Shown here: positions 37,101-50,291 of the stretch, piece after piece
Layout: each line of letters starts with the position of its first letter
Numbering within the stretch: the first letter of the stretch is position 1
Assembly (NCBI GenBank): GCA_022885665.1
Contig: JAGQDJ010000077.1
Location: forward strand, 62,001 to 126,000
Direction: 5' to 3'
Length of the DNA stretch: 64,000 nucleotides
Source of the DNA: Triops longicaudatus
Taxonomy: Eukaryota > Arthropoda > Branchiopoda > Notostraca > Triopsidae
Translations under genes and position numbers: made by a program
Notes under the pieces: model-generated
Told to the model about the DNA's origin: nothing
Databases searched by the model: none
Seen by the model: the letters and a program-made list of their open reading frames with translations, nothing else

Positions 37101-39308
37101 TTGAAATAAACCCCCCTATGTACACTACCTGGATGTCTATGCAAATGCTTATTGCTTAAGATGAGCAGCAACAAGTTTTTCTTGAACGTGCCTACAAGTT
37201 TTCGCTCATGCTAACAGTAACAAACTATCCTTTTCTTCCAAGGATTCAGACAAACGGACATGTAAAGAAACCCAGCACAGCAGTTCTCATCAAATTCAAC
37301 CCCAATCATCCATCAAAAGTCGGATTACCGTACCACTCCACGCGTGCAGTGATCTAAGTCTTCATAACTATCACCTTTTGCCCAGACCATAACCTTCAAT
37401 GGAATACATTATTCAGTGAATATTACGAGAACCAAGTTCAATAACCATGACATTCTTTTCATCAGACAGTTAGTTACATCAGACCTTTTCCTATACAATA
37501 ATTTAATTCAGGAATTAAAACTCGCCTATCGCAGCCTTCTGTTTGTTATAACAGGGTTCTTTATAACGAGATTATTTTGTACATAGGAATGCGACTATTC
37601 GTTGCTTGTAATTTCTTTTTAAAACTTAATTTTATCGTTGGCTTATGCGTGTTTATCGCATTAAAAATTAGCCAGCAACATGAATTGATGACGTAAACTG
37701 TGTTCTTAAAAATATTCGTTTAAATATTCTCAGAAGCATGAGAATATTAATGTTGTATCGTAGACCCAAAAAAAAATCGTGCCGATTTCTATACGCTACC
37801 TATCACAACACAGTCGTGTGATAGAGGGTAATTAGACAAGTCATCCGTCAATTTTTGGGAGGACCCATGATCTTGGCTGAACTTTAATTTTTCTTTCGGG
37901 TCTGCGTCACGTCAAAATTTTCATGAGAACGAGAATTTGGTGGGTCGTGTTATAGCCGATGCGTGTAAACCGCAGCCTCTATTGTCTGCTAAGTGATTCT
38001 TTACTCTTGAGAAACTGCCAATGCAGACAAATGGAGATCAGAAGAGAAACAAAGCCAAGTTTTATGAGTTTGAAAAATCTTGGGCTAAAAGGGGCGATCC
38101 AGCCCAGCGTTAAGAAAAATTACTTGTCACACAACTTGACTGGCAGGCTTATGTTAAACGCTTTTGATGCTGATTTAAAGCTCTTTTATGTAGGAGAAAA
38201 GGGTTGAGCCTCAACCTGGGCTATTAGCTTCCAGCGCAGAAAGAAGAAGAAAACGAATTACGCAGAACTCCATTTCACGGCTGGGGTTCCATAAACCAGG
38301 TGGTTATTGCACGTTGTTGACCTCTACATAGTGTAGTGGGACTATCAACGCTGAAAAATGAAGCTAAAGGTCTAATAACCTTGTAAAATGGAGACCTTAG
38401 TTAGTACATGGTGGTTTATGACGCGTTCGAGTACGAAACTGCAAAAAAAGCGACGAAAAACGGCGTTTAGAAAGGAGTTGACCCACTACAACAAAAATAT
38501 TAATCTATTACGTATCCGAAAAAACTTTTCTCTTTAATCATTTTCCCAGAAAGCTGTAACACAACGTCAAGCACGTAGAGTCATCATATCTAATGGAGAA
38601 ATTGTACCCGACAAAGAAGTTGTTGGAACTCTCACAGGAAGAAGGGTATAAACGCTCCTCAACAATAGTGTGTAGCAAAATTGGAACTGGAAATGACTTG
38701 TTGCTTTCGTAGCGAATTAAGTTACTCTCCCTCTTGCAAGAAAAAAATGTAGACATGAGAAACACTTATTTAGATTACACTGCTTATGTTACGCAATAGC
38801 ACAGTGAACCATAACGAGGGAAAGAAAAACACCATCCATCATTGAAAATCCTCTTTCTTGTGTGGCTTCCACGCTTCAAAAGCAGGACCTCACGTCTTTG
38901 CTGTTAAGAATGAAAGGTTTTATAACCGATAAGCTAACAAAACCAAGAAATCTTGTACCGATGTCATCATACATCATTCTTAAGCCGTGTCATTAAATTA
39001 ATGAAATGATGCCGTATATGTGTGTGGTATATGTTCCCCACAAGAGGAATGGAAGCTGACTCTTCGTTTACGAAATGAAAAAAAAAAATAAAAATAAAAA
39101 AATACAATAATAGTACAAAAGAAAAGAAACACAGAAAGAATCAAGATATACCTGCCGAGGCAGTTAGTCGTTGTAAGTTGTGATTGGTGGTTTTGGCTTG
39201 TAATCTGGGTGGCAAAGGCGGTGGCTGGTAGACTGGCTTAACTCCGCTGTCAATCAGTGACTCGCTAGATTTGGAAGACGTTCCGTCTGCTGCACCGTAA
39301 GGTAGCAC
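28132..39308 (-). CDS. Tyrosine/proline-rich adaptor-like protein, 5' end not resolved
   Basis: Seven exons chain in perfect phase: 39308-39152, 33569-33274, 31187-30894, 29192-29088, 28838-28636, 28542-28362 and 28233-28132 (stop), about 445 residues. I do not recognise the family. The protein looks like a docking adaptor or a cytoplasmic tail: PPPLPPRLQ is an SH3-type ligand, SPPPYRQPP resembles WW/SH3 ligands, YVPM fits the PI3-kinase SH2 consensus, and YEGV, YVDYVDRSY and QYEVRV are further tyrosine motifs. The stretch ERELIVSTADKIAEVGRISH is helical. The last 65 residues are helical without proline (EQLRDTCNKLFVRDGQLRRS; EITKALLASGHIFNDKMKIF) and may form an ordered domain. The first exon listed is open upstream, so the start lies further 5'; candidates are given separately. 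Introns of 4.3 and 5.6 kb contrast with the compact genes elsewhere. Function is not assigned. Confidence 0.75.
31459..31488 (-). CDS. Candidate alternative first coding exon of the adaptor-like gene
   Basis: A 30-base mini-exon reads ATG to GAG, encoding MADARNKEIE, and is followed at once by a GTAAAA donor. It is in phase 0 with the next exon (acceptor at 31188-31189), whose first residues IEREL continue the same charged helix. This suggests a second promoter just upstream on the minus strand, giving a protein without the proline-rich N-terminal part. Prediction rests on phase and composition only. Confidence 0.45.
35545..35570. repeat. Solo TIR-like sequence
   Basis: The segment gggttcgtcataacgagatt matches the right end of the inverted-repeat element at 62689-62779 with few differences. 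No partner end was seen nearby. Confidence 0.45.
37550..37585. repeat. Solo TIR-like sequence
   Basis: The segment gggttctttataacgagatt is close to the element end at 62759-62778. A preceding tgttataacaggg may be a decayed neighbour. No complete element was delimited. Confidence 0.45.
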
Positions 39309-42300
39309 CTATCGCACAAGAAAACGTGAAACACGCATTACTGGAAGAGTTTCTCATGTTTCATAAGTTGCTTGTTGCTTCTTAACCCATGCAAATTTTT
39401 CTCAGGTTAGGTATCACGGAAACCATGAAGATTTCCCCGAATGTATGTATCCATTGTGTTCCGTGTTAGAGATTGTGCGCCACGCAGCACACTGAATACG
39501 GCAGCTTTGAATTACGAGGTCTTTGTCTCACATTTAAAGGTCGCCTAAGACCCACCTTCTGAAAAATAACGCATTTGGGAAGAGCAACACTTAGCCATGC
39601 AAAACTTAAGGAAATAGCTGACGGTTTTACACGAAAGTTGAACATTGCAATTTAGTGGAATGCAATCTCTGCACTTCGCGGTTTGTTTTGTATTTTTTTG
39701 CGGCTTGAAACTGTTTAATTGTGGCTTTTATCGCATTACTCAGCACTATAACAGCAATTTACTCCAAATATTTACTTTCCATTTTTCAACAAGCGTAGCA
39801 GAATTCTCAGGATTTACAGAAAAAAAGTGAAAAAAATTGCTTTAGTGTACATAAATTTCAATTTGGACAAAACAAATTAGTTATTTCCAAGTCTTATTTG
39901 CACATTTATGTTATTTTCCATTTTTTCACGATTTTTGCTTTCTTTTATAATTCCATCTTTTCATGCAAAATGTTGCAATCTCGTCAAACGTACTTTCGTT
40001 CCGGCGACAGCACTTAACATTCACAATTTTGACCGACAATCACCCAAATATTTTTCGTTACTCTTGGTTAGGTCACAAAGCAATAAAAATCCAAAAGGCA
40101 ATCAGGTAATGGCACTTCGGAGGAACAAACAACTAGAACACTTAAAATTTTGGTACACTCGTACTACACTACCGACACGTCGACCGCCAAACGACAATAA
40201 CTAAATCGTACTAACTCAAGGAAGAGGTCAAGCCTTGGGATACTTTGGCCGCTCGCTGGCAAGAAAAGCGAGTCCAGGTCCAGGAAAAAGAGGACGTGAG
40301 TGTGTGCCACAGGTAGTAAAGCTATTATCATATACTACAGGTACGATACAACCAAAGGAGGGGTGGTGGTGGTAGTGGGGAAGTACAGAGGAGGTTTTTT
40401 CTCTTCCTTGTTTGTAATTTTCTTGGGGGCGCAAATAAAACCTGTGCTTGTACCTCCACCCGTCCTTTGGCGATCCCTTACTCTACTCAACATATCACGA
40501 GAAACTTTACTGTTCCGTTCCCAGGCCGGGTAAGGGGGGAAGGGGGGGCAAAGGGGATATTTTCCGACCCTGCAATACGTGAGGGTGGCTGTTTTGCTTC
40601 AAGAGTTCAGCACTTTACACTTTCTAGGCGCAGATAGTCTACTCACGATTTTTTTTTCTCCATTATGGGGCTCCATTACAATTTATAACCCGGCTTTTCG
40701 AAAAGGTATACGCACCCCCTTTTTGTCTATAAATAACTTTTAGTTAAGATTCTTTCGGTTCAGTTCCCAGAAACTGACACTGGGATCTTATCACGCCCTG
40801 GTGATTTTAGTAAGCAGGAATTTATTGAAAATATTTTTGTTTGTTTTTTTGTTTATTTAGCGAGATTTAGCTTCGTTCTCGAGGTTAAGCAATTGTCCTG
40901 TGCTACCATAAATTGACAAAATAGCGTCACATGGGGTCGCTATGAAAATCAGCTTGCCTAGGCGGGGTCCACTGCACTCGACCACTCCACAACGTCTTTG
41001 TATTCAAAATTCGTCTTTTTGAAAGGAATAATAGACGACGCTGCTACACGATATGCTCGAATTCCTTAACCCATGCCAGACCAAAATACACGGTAATTCC
41101 TAAACGATGTCAATTCCCAAAATGGCATTAACGTCAGTTGATTACACTCTTAATTTTTCTTTAGTATTAGTGAATGAAATAAATATGCGCATATATTGAT
41201 TTCGTAACATAAACTAAATTGTCACGAATAAAACCAAAAATATGAAAAAGACAAAAATCCAAAAATTTAACAAGGAAATAACGCATTAATAAAACAAAAC
41301 GAAAGTCCATAATAAGCTTACTATTATGTGACATAATGTATATATTTGTTATTGTTTTAACTGTTACATCAACAACTATTAAAGTGAAACGACGTACGGC
41401 AACGAGCAAAGCTCACGCCGATGAAAAAAATAAAAAAAAATAAATAAAAAAAAAACAGTACAAAGATAGTCAAAATATAAATAAAAGATAAAAAACATAA
41501 AAAGGAAATACTAAAATGATATAATGTATAATTTTAAATTAAAACAGAAAATTATATGAAAAATGACAAAATAGATATTTTGCCATTTATTTCAACAACT
41601 ATGCAAAGGGTATGCTTTTTGTCTGGCTTTTGAACTGTAACGGATTTGTGGGTCGTAAAGCTAACAGAATCATGCCAAATTCTCATAATCTTTGTTAACC
41701 CGAAAGTTGGAAAGCACTGCTTTTCTTTGCATGCAACTACCGTTTAACCTGACCTACGAATTACCGAACACTTTTCCGGAAGCTGGCAGCTCGGCAATAA
41801 ACAGGCACCTTGCTCGTTAACCTGAGACCCCAGGAAAAGAGTTTTCCTTCGCCAACGCCTGCAAGACGGTGAGTTGCGCCAAATTGCACTCTCGCTTAAT
41901 TAAAGCAGGCATAAACTTCCCTTCGGGAGAGACTTTGGCTCTTTGTGCAGCTAATAACATGTATTAGCTCGCTAGCAGTACAAATTATGCTGCGAATATA
42001 GATTAAGCCCAGGGAGGTAAAAATATTGGCCCGAAATTTTAACATGCACAATGCATTATGAGCTTGCAACTTTTACAATCCCTTATGAATAGTCTGTTAA
42101 ACGTTAACATAACAGTTACGAACCTCGCTGTCCAACTTAACGTTTTTTTCACACAATTCACGGTACTTGTTGCTCAGTACGTGCGACCGGATTTACGCAT
42201 GACAATGATTTCTTAAAATAAAATAAAACCAGGCCAAGATATTCACAGCTCTGGCACTCAAAAGTATCCCTCAGGCAATGTCTAGAAAAATTAAACTACA

Positions 42301-45300
42301 CGGACCATAAGGAGGAAATTCCCACGTGCGGTTAGTAAAACTATGAAAATGCGATGAAAGGTTGAAATTCACCAAACTAGTCCATTCTTTCCTACATTCC
42401 GGAGAAACTGAAGGGGGTTGTCTCTCCGAAGTATCACCTTGTCATCCAACAAGATTCTTGTTAAGACCCCCCTCCCCTTTTAAAAGTTTCCATGTCGATA
42501 AGCATCACCATGTCACTTATACAGTGTATGCAAATCCATTGCCGTTCTTTGTCTGCGAAAAAGATTTGTTTTGTGAGAAGCTTACTTCGTTATTGAGTAA
42601 AATCCCAGGTTCTGGTTGGGTCTGCATGATTGCATTATTCAAAGCTAGTTGCATTCACAAGCGCACAAATAAGAAAACCAGCTTAAGGAATTGAATGGTT
42701 TGGCCACTTGCGTCGGTCACTTTAGCACTCTTTGCGTTTGCCCTTAAAAGGCGTTTTCCTCTTGCAGCAGGAAAGAACTGCACAAATAAACTCGTCACGA
42801 CAAAATAGGACACACTACTAGTACACTACCAAACTTCACTGCTCTCACTACAAGTTACGGTAAGCAACTGTCCATCAACTGCGCAACATATGGAACCTCC
42901 AACGATAAGAAGCCTTACGGGAGATGAAACTTCCGGATCTTCTTCTTTTTACCCTCCAATTTTTCTATTAAGAGGGATAATGCGGTTCCTAAGTCCAGGG
43001 TTAATGAAATTTGATCACCTATTATTCCCCGGAAAGCTTACTGCATCGCTCACTATAAAGTCACCAGCGAATTACTCAACAGTAAAGTAAAGTCAACAGT
43101 AAACCGAAACCTGGATTAATCTCTAATGTTTGTGAAAGGGCGGATACAGCGCACCAAACACTAAGCACCTGTCGGAACTGATGGAAGCTACTGTTGCTTG
43201 ACCAAGACGGCTGGAAAGCACCGCTGCGGTGCATGGAACTATGTCGCGATCTGATCACGAAATGTATCCACCATGGTCAAATGACATTTCCTTCTCTTAG
43301 CTAGGATTGCTTGGAAATTTCCGTCCTCGCCTTCTTTCTCTCTCTCTTACTCTTTTCTCTCTTACTCTCCTTCGCTCCATCTCTCGTGCTGGTATCTGCG
43401 TCCTGATTGTCCCAGCTAAAAAATGGGCGTACTCGATTCCTTTAGAGCAGGTACCATAGAAGTTGAATGACACCCATTGTCAAAAGTGGCTTTCGGTCAG
43501 ACGTCAAAAACTTGACGAGAAATTTTTCGGTGTTGCGACACCCAAATTGGGCCCCTGTCTAGGCTTGAAAAAAAGGGTTACAGAATGTTTAAAAAAAAAA
43601 AGAGAATTCCGTTCAAGATAGCAAAAAATCGGTAAAGTAAGGTATACATTTCGGGCTAATTCAAGATAGTCTTCCCAACAAGTTTTCTCATTCGTTTGTC
43701 TTTTTCTTTGCGTGACAGCTAGGGCTGAGACTTATTAGACGACCTTCACAATGGAAAAAGAGACGTAAAGAAAAAAATATAATATGTATCATGGAAGACG
43801 TGCCAACAATGGTCACGACAAATTCGGATATGCGTTTCTCAGCCTCGTTGGTATTCGCAAATGTCTTGTTGTAGTAGTTGCTTGTACAGTAGCAGCGAGT
43901 TTTCACAGAAGGTGCTTTCAGCTGTTTTGAAAGCTGGTTCGCGTCCTTTTAAGGCCTGACGTCCGTACTTAGCCAGTGACAAGCTTTATAACTGCTAACA
44001 TTAATAAACACCAGTAGTTGTAAAAGCCAGTAGACAGGCTCGTATAAACCTGACAGTTTATTTCACGTAACCAATTATGACAAGTTTTTATTTTTCGTTC
44101 GGATAATGCGAGGCGTGCTACGGTGTGATACCAGCTTAATCGAATAATGCATGCTAATGGTTAATACCACTTACACAACACTAAACTAGTCGACTGGAAA
44201 TTTCGTAACCTGGAAACTTCATTTCTATTCTAATTTCGTCGACGATCAGATTTACCTGATATTTTTTTCCTGTGTTCCTTGAGCTTAAAATGGCATATCA
44301 AACTGCACAATCGGGGTATTCCCGTGGTTTACTTAAGGTCAGATTAGTTTACGGAAGTACTCATCTACTTCACGAGTTTTTGCTCATTTGCAAAGTGGGG
44401 GAAGCCCCAAAACGTAAATTTGCCTCCTTCATTTCGTTCCGTCTTTTAAACTGTATAGTATTATTTCGAACTTTTCTTAGCTATATTCCGGTTTTTCTGG
44501 GGATTTTGGTCTATAACTTTTACTTGTTTTGAACTATTTGTTTGCACTGTATATCCAATCTGTTCTTCTCCAGGTTATTACACAATAATTCCACTTGACT
44601 ATAACTATTTTTTTTTTAATAAACAAGTTAAGCTTGAGCTTTTGAGTAGATAGCTTGAAGTTTGCCTGATTTTTATTTGTTTGTATATTTATATTTTTAT
44701 ACTTATTTTCAGTTGATTTATTTTCTACACTTATCTTAATTTCGCATTTTATACTACATGCATAGTGCTACATATTTTTATATTCTTATCTTTTACTTTT
44801 ATATTCTTATTTTTTACTTTTATATTGCTTTATTTTGTAACTTCTATTTCTCTAGCGTTCTACTGTTTTGTGTAGCTGAGGTTGTCGTTTATAATCGATG
44901 GCGACGTGGACAGTTGATTATCGTACAACTGTACGGATTAGCTCAACTACATAATCGGCCAGTGGGACCGAAGCAACACTCCGGTCGCATTCGCCATTGT
45001 GCAGTGATCCTGCAAAGAAGTGGCTCACTCCCATTTTTACACAGCTCCAGGTTTCGGTGTTGTCAAGTTTTCTTTGCGGGGCTGACTGTGTGGAGGTCGA
45101 AGCCACTTACGGCACGAAGGAAGTATTATCACGACAAAGCCCAAGCGAGAGAGAAGGTAGACTATAAAAAAGACAAGATAAACTCCAATTTGCTGCTGTA
45201 TAGAACAGGATTGCGGAGGAAGATTGACTACTCTTTTAAAGGTACACAACTTTTGACAACCAAAACTTTCGGTCAGCTCTTAGCTTAAGCCTAAAAATGC

Positions 45301-48300
45301 GAAATGAACTTTCCAAAATTGTCAGTCAATTCTCTCACGGTTCTTTTTCAGCTTTTGGGGGGTAGGAGGGCAAAGCGGGAAGCAGGTGGACCATTTTTCA
45401 AGTTGGTTAAATCCTAGCGGAGGTTAGCAATTAAGTACTGTTGGTGGTAGAGCTGGAAGAGAGGGGGAGATGGAAAAGAGGTCTAAAAGTGAAGCTCAAA
45501 TAACTCCAGGAAACAGTTCATATCCGGTCGCAATTTCCCAGCCTTTTTATATTTTAAAAAACAGAACGAAACAAAAGGCAGATTTGAAAAAACAGCCCGC
45601 GGCGAAACAACATTCTTGATTCGTTTCGCAACAAAACAACACTATTAGAAAATTTGTCTTCTTAAGAAAACAAGTTCGAAGACAGAAAAGTGCAAAATAA
45701 ACAAGTGTTTTCAGAAAAAGATCTTGTAAACAGCACAAAACTAATTTAGGAAAAGAAAAGGATAAAGCTGTCGAGTAATATGGCCTTTAGAAGCGGAACG
45801 GCTTAATCTTGTCGACGAAACGATACGATGAAGAATTGTCAAGTCTTTGAATACGTTAATGGGTTCAATTACGACAAAATAATAACCAAATGGTGAAAAG
45901 ACATTAATCAAATTACGAAAAGGAAGTTATAAAAGTGGATGGCTGAAACAGAGCACAACAATTAAAACTATTACAGTTTCTTTTTAGAAAATTAATCGAG
46001 ATAATTATAACGATTTTTTATGATTTTAGATTATCCTCTTCAATCCTTAATTTCCATCTAGCGTAAAGTTTGTTTAAGCAATTGACGAATCCTTTCTCGC
46101 TAATTATAAGAATCTTTTGTAGATACGGTTTACAGCACTCTACAAAAGCACGTATTTTGGCCTAAGGAAGGGTTTTGTTTGTTTTCTGCTTGAGGAGCGT
46201 GTTCAAGCTCCGAAAATGTAAATATTTTGCTGAAGAGGCAAATCGTTGAAAACAGAAGGTAAGATGTGCTTGTTTTGTTCTGGTAGTACACCACTGTAGA
46301 CGAGAGGAAACGTAGCTACTTAATACACAATAGTGCAATTAAGCCTCATGGGGCTCATAAAGTCAATACAGACGAAACTGCCATAGTGGGTTTCACAGTA
46401 CGTATATCTGCGAATTGCCGTATGACAATCTGCGTTCTTACTTATCTGTCTGCATGTTCTTTGAGTCCTGGTCAAGAAACTTTCTTTCTCACATAAAAAT
46501 TCCAGCACTAATTATTAGTAAGGTATAAGTGAAGTTTACGTAAGCTTACTTGCGCTTAGTTACGAAGCAATTCAATTTCATTGGCCGTAAGTAGAGGTTA
46601 CCTCGGAGATTCATGTTTTGCTGGACACGTTTTGCGTATAAAGTAAACGAAATATGATGGTTTGTGCTGTAAAGAGAAAAAATTTGTTTTTACAGTGAGC
46701 GTGGTCTCCAAAAACTTATATTCATTGGGCAGAAAATTACATTGCATAATGAGCTTAGGCACCACAGGAAGCTTAATTAGGAGCTTGTGTGTAATACGTT
46801 ACTTTTTTTTCGCTTCACGACTATAGCATTCATGCATTGTGGACCCGCGTGCACAGACGAAAGAGAATTTTGCTTATCTACACAGAATCACACAGCTGTT
46901 TTTACTGAAGTGTGGCTTCGTGAATGTCCGAAAAACAGCATGTAGCGGACTTCATAAAAAGCTATTCACAGTCGTGCCTTTGCATGTCGGGGAACGTAAG
47001 AAAAAGACTTGTACTTTCTCACTACTTAAGGTTTTAAGCATTTTATTTCTTTTACTTGAAACCCCTAATAGTTACAAAATAATACGATAAATTCAGTATT
47101 TGCAACCCTAATAAAATTCAGAAATATGTTATTACATTTGGTGCACCTCTATTTCGTCTCTAACACCAACTATTCTGACATCCATTGCCACTTTTTTTTC
47201 TTTCTAAACAAGGATTACACCGTTCTGGACCAAGGAATACGATAACGCAGTCATCCACGTGTTCAATATGTATACGAATACCGTTGTAAAATTTGTTAAG
47301 TCACTGCATTCCTCCATTAAATGGCGCACGTTTAGTGCTAGATTCAAGAACATGAAAATTCTGAATAAATCTTCAAAAATCGTGCTTACTTGTTAGCATT
47401 CGATGAATTCGTATATGCAAACCGAACCATTCTAAATTAAGCGAAAGTCTCTCTAAATTCGAGGAATCCACGCACAAAATGCTACACTTCTAAAAGTGGT
47501 ACGATGCCCTCTAAAAGCGCGCGGAATCCGATTACGCCAACGATTCAAAAAGTCACCCAAACTGGGCTTCACATGGTGCCGTTAACTTTTCCTTCATTCG
47601 CGGGAAATATTCAAATAACGGTTATTTAATTTAGTGCAAAACTACTTTATTATCAATATATATGTATTCGTTAAATGATTACGACTATTATTTTATAGAA
47701 TCTCGCGACGATTTACGATTTTCGCTGGAGCTAACCTTAGGGTGGACTCATACACGAGCCGAATACTACTCTTGTGTTTTTTGTTTGGGCACGAACTGGG
47801 ATTGCCATAGTAGCTGTTTTGTCCAAATAATACTTTTTAAGAATACTATACGTACTACAGGCTCAAATTTCTAAAAATTAACCGCCGCTTTGCGAAGAGC
47901 CCGACAGTGTACGGTCAAGTGTAAACGAAGTGTAAGCTGTTTGAGTAAGCGAAGGCGGGGTTTACCTGTGGCTTAAACAGGTAGGAGGAGCTAAACTCGT
48001 AAATAAAGATCCCAGTGCATTGATCTTGCATTTTTTTAACGCTAAATTTCGTTTTCAGTAAGAAACGGTGTTAGACACTAGATCAAATATTTCGAAAAAT
48101 CAAGACTACAATGTGTAAGACATTAATTTTCCAATTTCCCGAATTCTTTTCCCCTTCAGCATCCCATCAATCTTAAAGAAAATTCATTGTTTCTAGCGCC
48201 GTTGTTTTTTCAGCCTTGTGCAATGACTCCCTCTTATTCGTAGACGACTTAGCAGACTACCGATTTAATCGCATATACTTACGTAAAACATTAATTTTAC

Positions 48301-48950
48301 GTTTGTGAGAGATCGGCGTGAAGTTCGAGTGCAACAGTAGTCTAATTTCTCCAAGCATAACGAACGATACTGACTCGCTATAAAAATTGGCAAACGCCTA
48401 ATAAACCTGTATATTCAGCATCTATTAGATTTAAAACCGTATTTATTTACCGTAGTTGCTATTTTACAGTGTTATTTGGTTTAACCGGTTTAGGGCTCGT
48501 TCCCGTGCCTGACGAATAAAAGGGATAATAGCCAAATATGCCATGGACATGTATTGAAAGATAAGAGCAGTGGTGATAAAATTCCGCAAAAACGAGCTAA
48601 TGCATACTACACGGGTTTATGCAGCGTTGGGTCCGTTTCAGTGGCTTTTCTACAAACGCGTGCATCGCACTCCGTGATAATTGTGGGAGCTTTCTGTGAG
48701 CACTTAGTAAAAGTTACAGAGATTGGGCGAATATTTGTACAAAGAGGTATAGAAAGCTCTGAAGCATGTTTCCAAGTAACAGCGCAGCGTTAAGCACAGG
48801 GCTCCGCCCCTTTCTTGCGAAAAGGGTTTAAAATCGTTTCCTTTACAAAGCCCAGGCCAAAGGAATTCGGTATATCAGTAAAGGTGTTTCCTAGCTAAGG
48901 TTCCGTTGACTAATGGAGGTTTTCTCACCTCGCAGTCTTCTGTGAACTTA
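39309..48950. other. Long interval without a recognised gene
   Basis: About 9.6 kb upstream of the adaptor-like gene and of NUDT22. The frames present (for example 44758-45288 plus) are Tyr/Phe/Leu-rich low-complexity sequence or lack splice context. The interval probably contains the 5' exons and promoter of the adaptor-like gene. A pyrimidine-rich tract lies at 43333-43375 and a TATATTCTTAT-type repeat at about 44775-44827. Confidence 0.5.
43169..43234 (-). CDS. Weak candidate first exon of the adaptor-like gene
   Basis: The minus strand reads an ATG at 43234 followed by 22 open codons (MHRSGAFQPSW, then Ser/Asn-rich) to CAG and a GTGCTTAG donor, in phase 0. The acceptor of the exon at 39308 is also in phase 0. 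The composition resembles the rest of the protein. The donor is poor and no other evidence links the two, so this is only a candidate. Confidence 0.25.
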
Positions 48951-48958
48951 AAAGGCCA

Positions 48959-48965
48959 TATAAAT
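48959..48965 (+). promoter_or_regulatory. TATA box of the NUDT22-like gene
   Basis: TATAAAT lies 66 bp before the start codon. Transcription would begin around 48985-48995, leaving a short leader of about 30-40 nt. Confidence 0.5.
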
Positions 48966-49024
48966 CTTTCACTCAATCTGTGTAGGATTCTCCGGTCCAG
49001 ACAGCAAACCTTACGATATTAATC

Positions 49025-50067
49025 ATGGCCACAGCGGGCCTGGGCTTCATTGATCTGTTGGACGCGGGACGCCCTAGGACTCGTCAGGAGACCCATGTGG
49101 ACTTTAACATGCGGAAATACAATCGCAAGAAGCACCCCGACTACGAACCGAACCTCGAGCAAATCTGGACCGAAACCTGTGCCCAGAACAAGAAACTCTA
49201 CAACGGGACGAAGTTCCGTTTAGCGTCCGCTGTGTCCAAGTCCAGTCACTGCGTTCAGCTCAACCTTGGCATTACGTGCTACAAAGACTTAACGAGCACC
49301 AATTTGTCCCCTACCATGGGCCAACAACTTTTTCAAGCCGGCCTACACAAGGACCGGGACTCTGCGGGCATTTACTTGGCTAATCCAGTCGGCGTGGGCT
49401 CTTTGCTCCTGTTGAGGGACAACAAGCTCCTCTTCATGTGGAGAGCCACGTGGACCGGCGAAGATGCCGGATTACTAGACCGGCCTGGAGGTCATGCCGA
49501 GCCAGATGCGGCCCTCAAGAAATTAATTGTAAATTACGAGGGAACGAGCGAAAGCTGGGATGTTTATGAAAAACTGACCAATGAGCTGGTGAGAGACGAA
49601 GTGTTCGACTCGACGTTGTGCGAAATTCGAGACGAGCTCAACATTCCAATTCACACTCTCTCAGACCCTTTGCTGATGGGCGTGGCTACTATCCAGAAGA
49701 AATACGGCCGACCAAGCTTGGAATTTCTCGTCAGGTATACTATAAGATGTACGATAAATAGTACAAAAGTCGTGAGAACGAAAATATAAATAAGTAATAA
49801 ATAAATACATTATAAATATTTTAGTAGACTGATTCTATAACATGTCCTTACCGATTTATTTTATTCAAAATCAGTTGCAGTTTGTCTTCAGAGGAAGCGG
49901 AGGCGTTATATCGCGAAGGGACGCAATCGGAAGCGGATGAATCAGTTGGTTTGTTGTTCTTGGACTACGAGCAAGTGAAGACAAAGAACGTGCCAGTTCA
50001 GTATTGGAATGAAATGACAGATTCCACCAAAGCTGCCATTGAATTGTTTAGCCATAGCACGTTGTAA
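49025..50067 (+). CDS. NUDT22: NUDT22-like UDP-sugar diphosphatase (Nudix family)
   Basis: The vertebrate relative hydrolyses UDP-glucose and UDP-galactose to UMP and sugar-1-phosphate. Exons 49025-49734 and 49875-50067 join (AG|T) to 300 residues, close to the mammalian length. Diagnostic segments in family order are: KFRLASA (63-69), LGITCYKDLTSTN (81-93), YLANPVGVGSLL (117-128), the degenerate Nudix start RPGGHAEP (153-160), then, after an unusually long spacer, FDSTLCEIRDELNIP (194-208), DPLLMGVA, and in exon 2 CSLSSEEAEALY and MTDSTKAAIELF. The split, non-canonical Nudix box is normal for NUDT22. The start is the first ATG after the TATA box. The gene converges on TBP; the stop codons are 224 bp apart. 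Confidence 0.92.
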
Positions 50068-50291
50068 AGTGATCCAACGGTTTTTATTTCTTTTTATTAC
50101 AAAATCGAGGGGAACATTATTGTAAACCTGCCATGCTGCTTCCGTAGATGCAGAAGCGGGGGGTCATGGCATTAAAAAGCGATTGACGCAAAGGAAAAAA
50201 AAACTTAAACGGGTTTCATTCATATCGTTCAACATAAAAGCAACAAAATAAACAAAGAGTTTTCTGTACTGCTTTTGCTTCTGCAATAGCG

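Larger units (their letters stand above)
33570..39151. other. Large intron of the adaptor-like gene
   Basis: 5.6 kb of A+T-rich sequence with no convincing exon. Solo copies of the CGTTATAACGAG-type repeat end occur near 35545 and 37560. A possible decayed reverse-transcriptase fragment lies at about 34809-35010. Otherwise I see nothing recognisable. Confidence 0.55.

Noticed and set aside
44758..45288. 176-codon plus-strand frame
   Set aside because: The first third is a Tyr/Phe/Ile-rich product of an A+T repeat. The rest has no motif, no splice context and is overlapped by frames on the other strand.
49735..49789. Continuation of the NUDT22 first exon to a stop at 49789
   Set aside because: The sequence after VR loses homology, and a phase-correct donor/acceptor pair restores the family's CSL.SEE segment.
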